From the NCBI RefSeq assembly GCF_905120355.1, contig NZ_CAJHOB010000019.1, forward strand, positions 1 through 48,596: a stretch of 48,596 nt of DNA. The letters are read 5' to 3'. The notes under the pieces were generated by a model that saw only the letters and a list, made by a program, of their open reading frames with translations, was not told the DNA's origin and did no database searches. Below are positions 47,301-48,596 of the stretch, piece by piece. Position 1 is the first letter of the stretch. Each line of letters starts with the position of its first letter. Position numbers and translations under genes: made by a program. This DNA is from Azonexus hydrophilus. Its GTDB lineage: Bacteria > Pseudomonadota > Gammaproteobacteria > Burkholderiales > Rhodocyclaceae.

Positions 47301-48596
47301 CCTTCGCAACCATGGTGCCGTACTGGCTACTGAGATCGCCCCAGGCGAAAGAACCCAGACCGTCTGCACCGGCCTCAATCGGCACGGTGCCGGTGATGCT
47401 GGGCAGGGAATCGGTGGAGCGCACGCTGCCATAAATATCGAAGACGTTATTTGCCTCTTCGTCGGTATAGATGGCATTGACGATATTGCCGCTCTTGTCC
47501 TTGAAGCCCTCCAGTCTGAAGACATAGTGCTGCCCATTGATCTGCACCGTGACATCCTGGGTCGGCAAGGTCACGATATCGCGCGATGCCGGATCCTGCG
47601 AACCGTTGGTATTGGGCGTTTCGGTGTGGTCCAGCTGTACCTGGAAGGTAATCGGCGTCACCACCCCGTCAATCACCACGGTCATTTTCATTTCCATGGT
47701 GACCTTGTCCAGAGTGGACGAGTTGGCATTGATCGGCCAGTTGTGATGGGTGAATTCGGCCAGTTTGAACACACTGCCCGGCGTCACCACCATGCCATTG
47801 CCTGAGAACGCTGCGTTATCCACCAAGCTGTAACCCGACTGCCCATTCCCACTGGCAGAGGTACCCCACATCAGCTTGTCTGTGTATGCATCGCTGTCGG
47901 TATTGCTCTGTACAACCTGCCCCGTGCCGGACTCGAACACCGGATTGACCCAACCAGCCTGCAAACCACCAATCATGATCTGCGGTACGTCGACCACGAT
48001 GTTGCTGACGCTATCGACCCGCAGGGGCATGTCGTCTTCCACGACGACCGTCAGCTTGCCCTGCGTCAGGCTCTGACCATCGCTGACCTGCACCCCGATG
48101 TCGAAGTCGAGCACATCCTCTGCGTTCTTGACGGGATGATCCAGCGGCTTGCTGAGCGTGACCTGATAGTTACCCTCGTGATCAATCGTGACGCGAATCG
48201 CCTCCTCATTCCCCACCGTACCGATCAAGGTCTGGCTACCATTGCCAGACCATGTGACCGCCTGTCCCCCAGAGGTCAACGCTGCAACCGGCGCCGTCAG
48301 GGTCACGACCAGCTGATCACCTTGCGCATCGGCAACTGCCAACTTCCCAACCACCTGTTTCTGATTGGTGCTATCGGAAACTCCATTGTTATCAGGCAGG
48401 CCATGCGCCAGCCCCTCTTCGGAAACAACAGCAGTCGCATCGGTAATGGTCGGCGGCGTATTGAAATCGTTGTCGATGATCGTGCCCGTACCGCTCACAC
48501 CACCAACGGTCAAAATCAGGGTTTCATTCCCTTCAATAGCGGTGTCGTCGATCGTCGGGTAGCTCACCGTGAAGCTGCCTACACCCGCCGGCACCG
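44329..48596 (-). CDS. Giant type I-secreted RTX adhesin, C-terminal part
   Basis: At least 1421 aa; the 5' part lies beyond the window, so any start codon near 48594 is not the real one. From the window edge: end of a Calx-beta repeat (about 1-45), a T1SS-143-type repeat (55-200), a choice-of-anchor-like domain (205-370), a VCBS-like segment (390-480), a second T1SS-143-type repeat (490-635), a von Willebrand A domain with MIDAS DVSRS (from 645), a VCBS-like segment (860-960), a PA14-like domain (965-1200), RTX calcium repeats with GGxGxDxL (1255-1320), and a VCA0849-type type I secretion signal. Probable surface adhesin and LapG substrate; the cleaved N-terminal module is not visible. Confidence 0.93.
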   Translation of the reverse strand, partial: VPAGVGSFTVSYPTIDDTAIEGNETLILTVGGVSGTGTIIDNDFNTPPTITDATAVVSEEGLAHGLPDNNGVSDSTNQKQVVGKLAVADAQGDQLVVTLTAPVAALTSGGQAVTWSGNGSQTLIGTVGNEEAIRVTIDHEGNYQVTLSKPLDHPVKNAEDVLDFDIGVQVSDGQSLTQGKLTVVVEDDMPLRVDSVSNIVVDVPQIMIGGLQAGWVNPVFESGTGQVVQSNTDSDAYTDKLMWGTSASGNGQSGYSLVDNAAFSGNGMVVTPGSVFKLAEFTHHNWPINANSSTLDKVTMEMKMTVVIDGVVTPITFQVQLDHTETPNTNGSQDPASRDIVTLPTQDVTVQINGQHYVFRLEGFKDKSGNIVNAIYTDEEANNVFDIYGSVRSTDSLPSITGTVPIEAGADGLGSFAWGDLSSQYGTMVAKADGSYEFVLNRETRDSLQPGQVIKQTFTYTVTDKDGDTVHNTLTIDIGTPQVINPGWTITATVSEEGLPGGVPDSTGVSDTTDAATTSGALAIPGIEGALSVTLGTPTVQLTSGGVPVTWSSNGTNTLIGLANGAEVIRVTVDSQGQYQVVLSKPIDHPVKNVEDVLKFDVSLKISNGSAVSYGTLTVAVEDDAPKAVPELQTVQVAQQDTNVMLMLDVSRSMAGTRLQVMKESVITMLDQYDALGDVMVRVVTFSSSASAYQSNWVSVAEAKAYVNGLTAPGTSTNYDAALQTAMKAFADAGKIAGGKNVSYFLTDGAPNAGTDWSEISGYQTTAGIQANEEALWKGFLESNQINSFAYGMGTGATTGQMNPVAYDGVGKVDTSSVVVADIAELPPILRDSVGVNFGGNMLNGTLGSGSGIGADGGRIDSVEINGTAYGFGGTVSGTARGTYNAATNEWTISTLRNGNVSAGGKIVIDMDDGSYTYTPPITTSPFVENIGFTLRDTDGDTASSTLAISVKPATLQLESTAQTITGINLGLGGEYFGYNDNRTGVAGDDTTKYSGATRIHADDRNGGNLTTLNQIETIIEGRNGDGTLIGSARSSSATATDAAFSANKLEFGFNSVGGTSTLFSNDLGQNRVIQAGGTTISAQAGSGSGDNNLQRFLQGTTATNADSLQVTGGLGDTSDAIIRMVGYISIPAGGSYDFRITADDGYRVLIGGEEIARRDAIQSTTTHSFSGRVIDEGLQSIEVLYWDQGGHASLRIEVKASGAADSAYKVLGVDEFALFSPEDYAKLGLEQLAAHQDIVESATNGVYQIRSGAIHDGDNQDEQIIGSAGRDIINGGGGNDTIDGAAGSDTLRGGAGDDLLTGGLGSDTFVWAFGDQGTAAAPARDTISDFNIAPKAAGGDVLDLRDLLVGEQHANGTGNLTDYLHFSKSGSNTVIDIKPTGNGDVLQQITLSGVDLTANSTLNDQAIIQDLLTKGKLITD

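Overview
The window is most likely chromosome of a betaproteobacterium, probably of the Rhodocyclales (my inference from the protein sequences and from gene order such as leuS-lptE-holA-proA, ogt-xerD and queA-tgt-yajC-secD-secF). It splits into an accessory island at about 155-11481 and ordinary, densely packed chromosome from 11482 to the end.

Island. An 11.3-kb integrative element has split a chromosomal tRNA-Thr(CGT) gene inside its anticodon loop. The 3' half lies at 119-165 and the 5' half at 11471-11510. Both end in the same 11-bp core (GATTACGAATC), and joined they make a perfect 76-nt tRNA. No 3' half restores the host gene; the element instead carries a complete tRNA-Thr(CGT) of different sequence (11282-11357), in the same orientation and 113 nt downstream of the captured 5' half. 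The rest looks like a phage satellite: tyrosine integrase, AlpA-like regulator, primase-polymerase/helicase, a cluster of TGACAATC iterons as probable origin, a terminase-small-subunit-like protein with no large subunit or capsid genes, and several small unknown genes. Its right half holds accessory cargo: a TIR-like protein with a SLATT (DUF4231) membrane protein, probably an anti-phage pair, then a membrane-anchored small protein, an XRE regulator and a PD-(D/E)XK-like protein.

Chromosome 11.6-28.3 kb. murJ, a PEBP-family protein, lapG, lapD and a CYTH-CHAD protein are followed by leuS-lptE-holA, a small Cys-rich protein, proA, a bacteriohemerythrin, glutaryl-CoA dehydrogenase, ogt-xerD and a convergent sigma-54 activator.

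Chromosome 28.3-48.6 kb. A good sigma-54 promoter precedes ccoG and lies divergent to the sigma-54 activator. Then come a half-length aldehyde-dehydrogenase-like gene coupled to an S4 protein, a divergent IclR regulator, pbpG, maeB, a yfiR-yfiN-yfiB operon in which yfiN is frameshifted, queA-tgt-yajC-secD-secF, a Crp/Fnr regulator, and the C-terminal part of a giant type I-secreted RTX adhesin that runs out of the window.

A cyclic-di-GMP/biofilm theme links distant genes. YfiN would make c-di-GMP under control of YfiR and YfiB. LapD, with degenerate GGDEF and EAL motifs, would sense it and sequester the protease LapG. The large RTX adhesin is the kind of protein LapG cleaves. The yfiN lesion may have loosened the input arm of this circuit.
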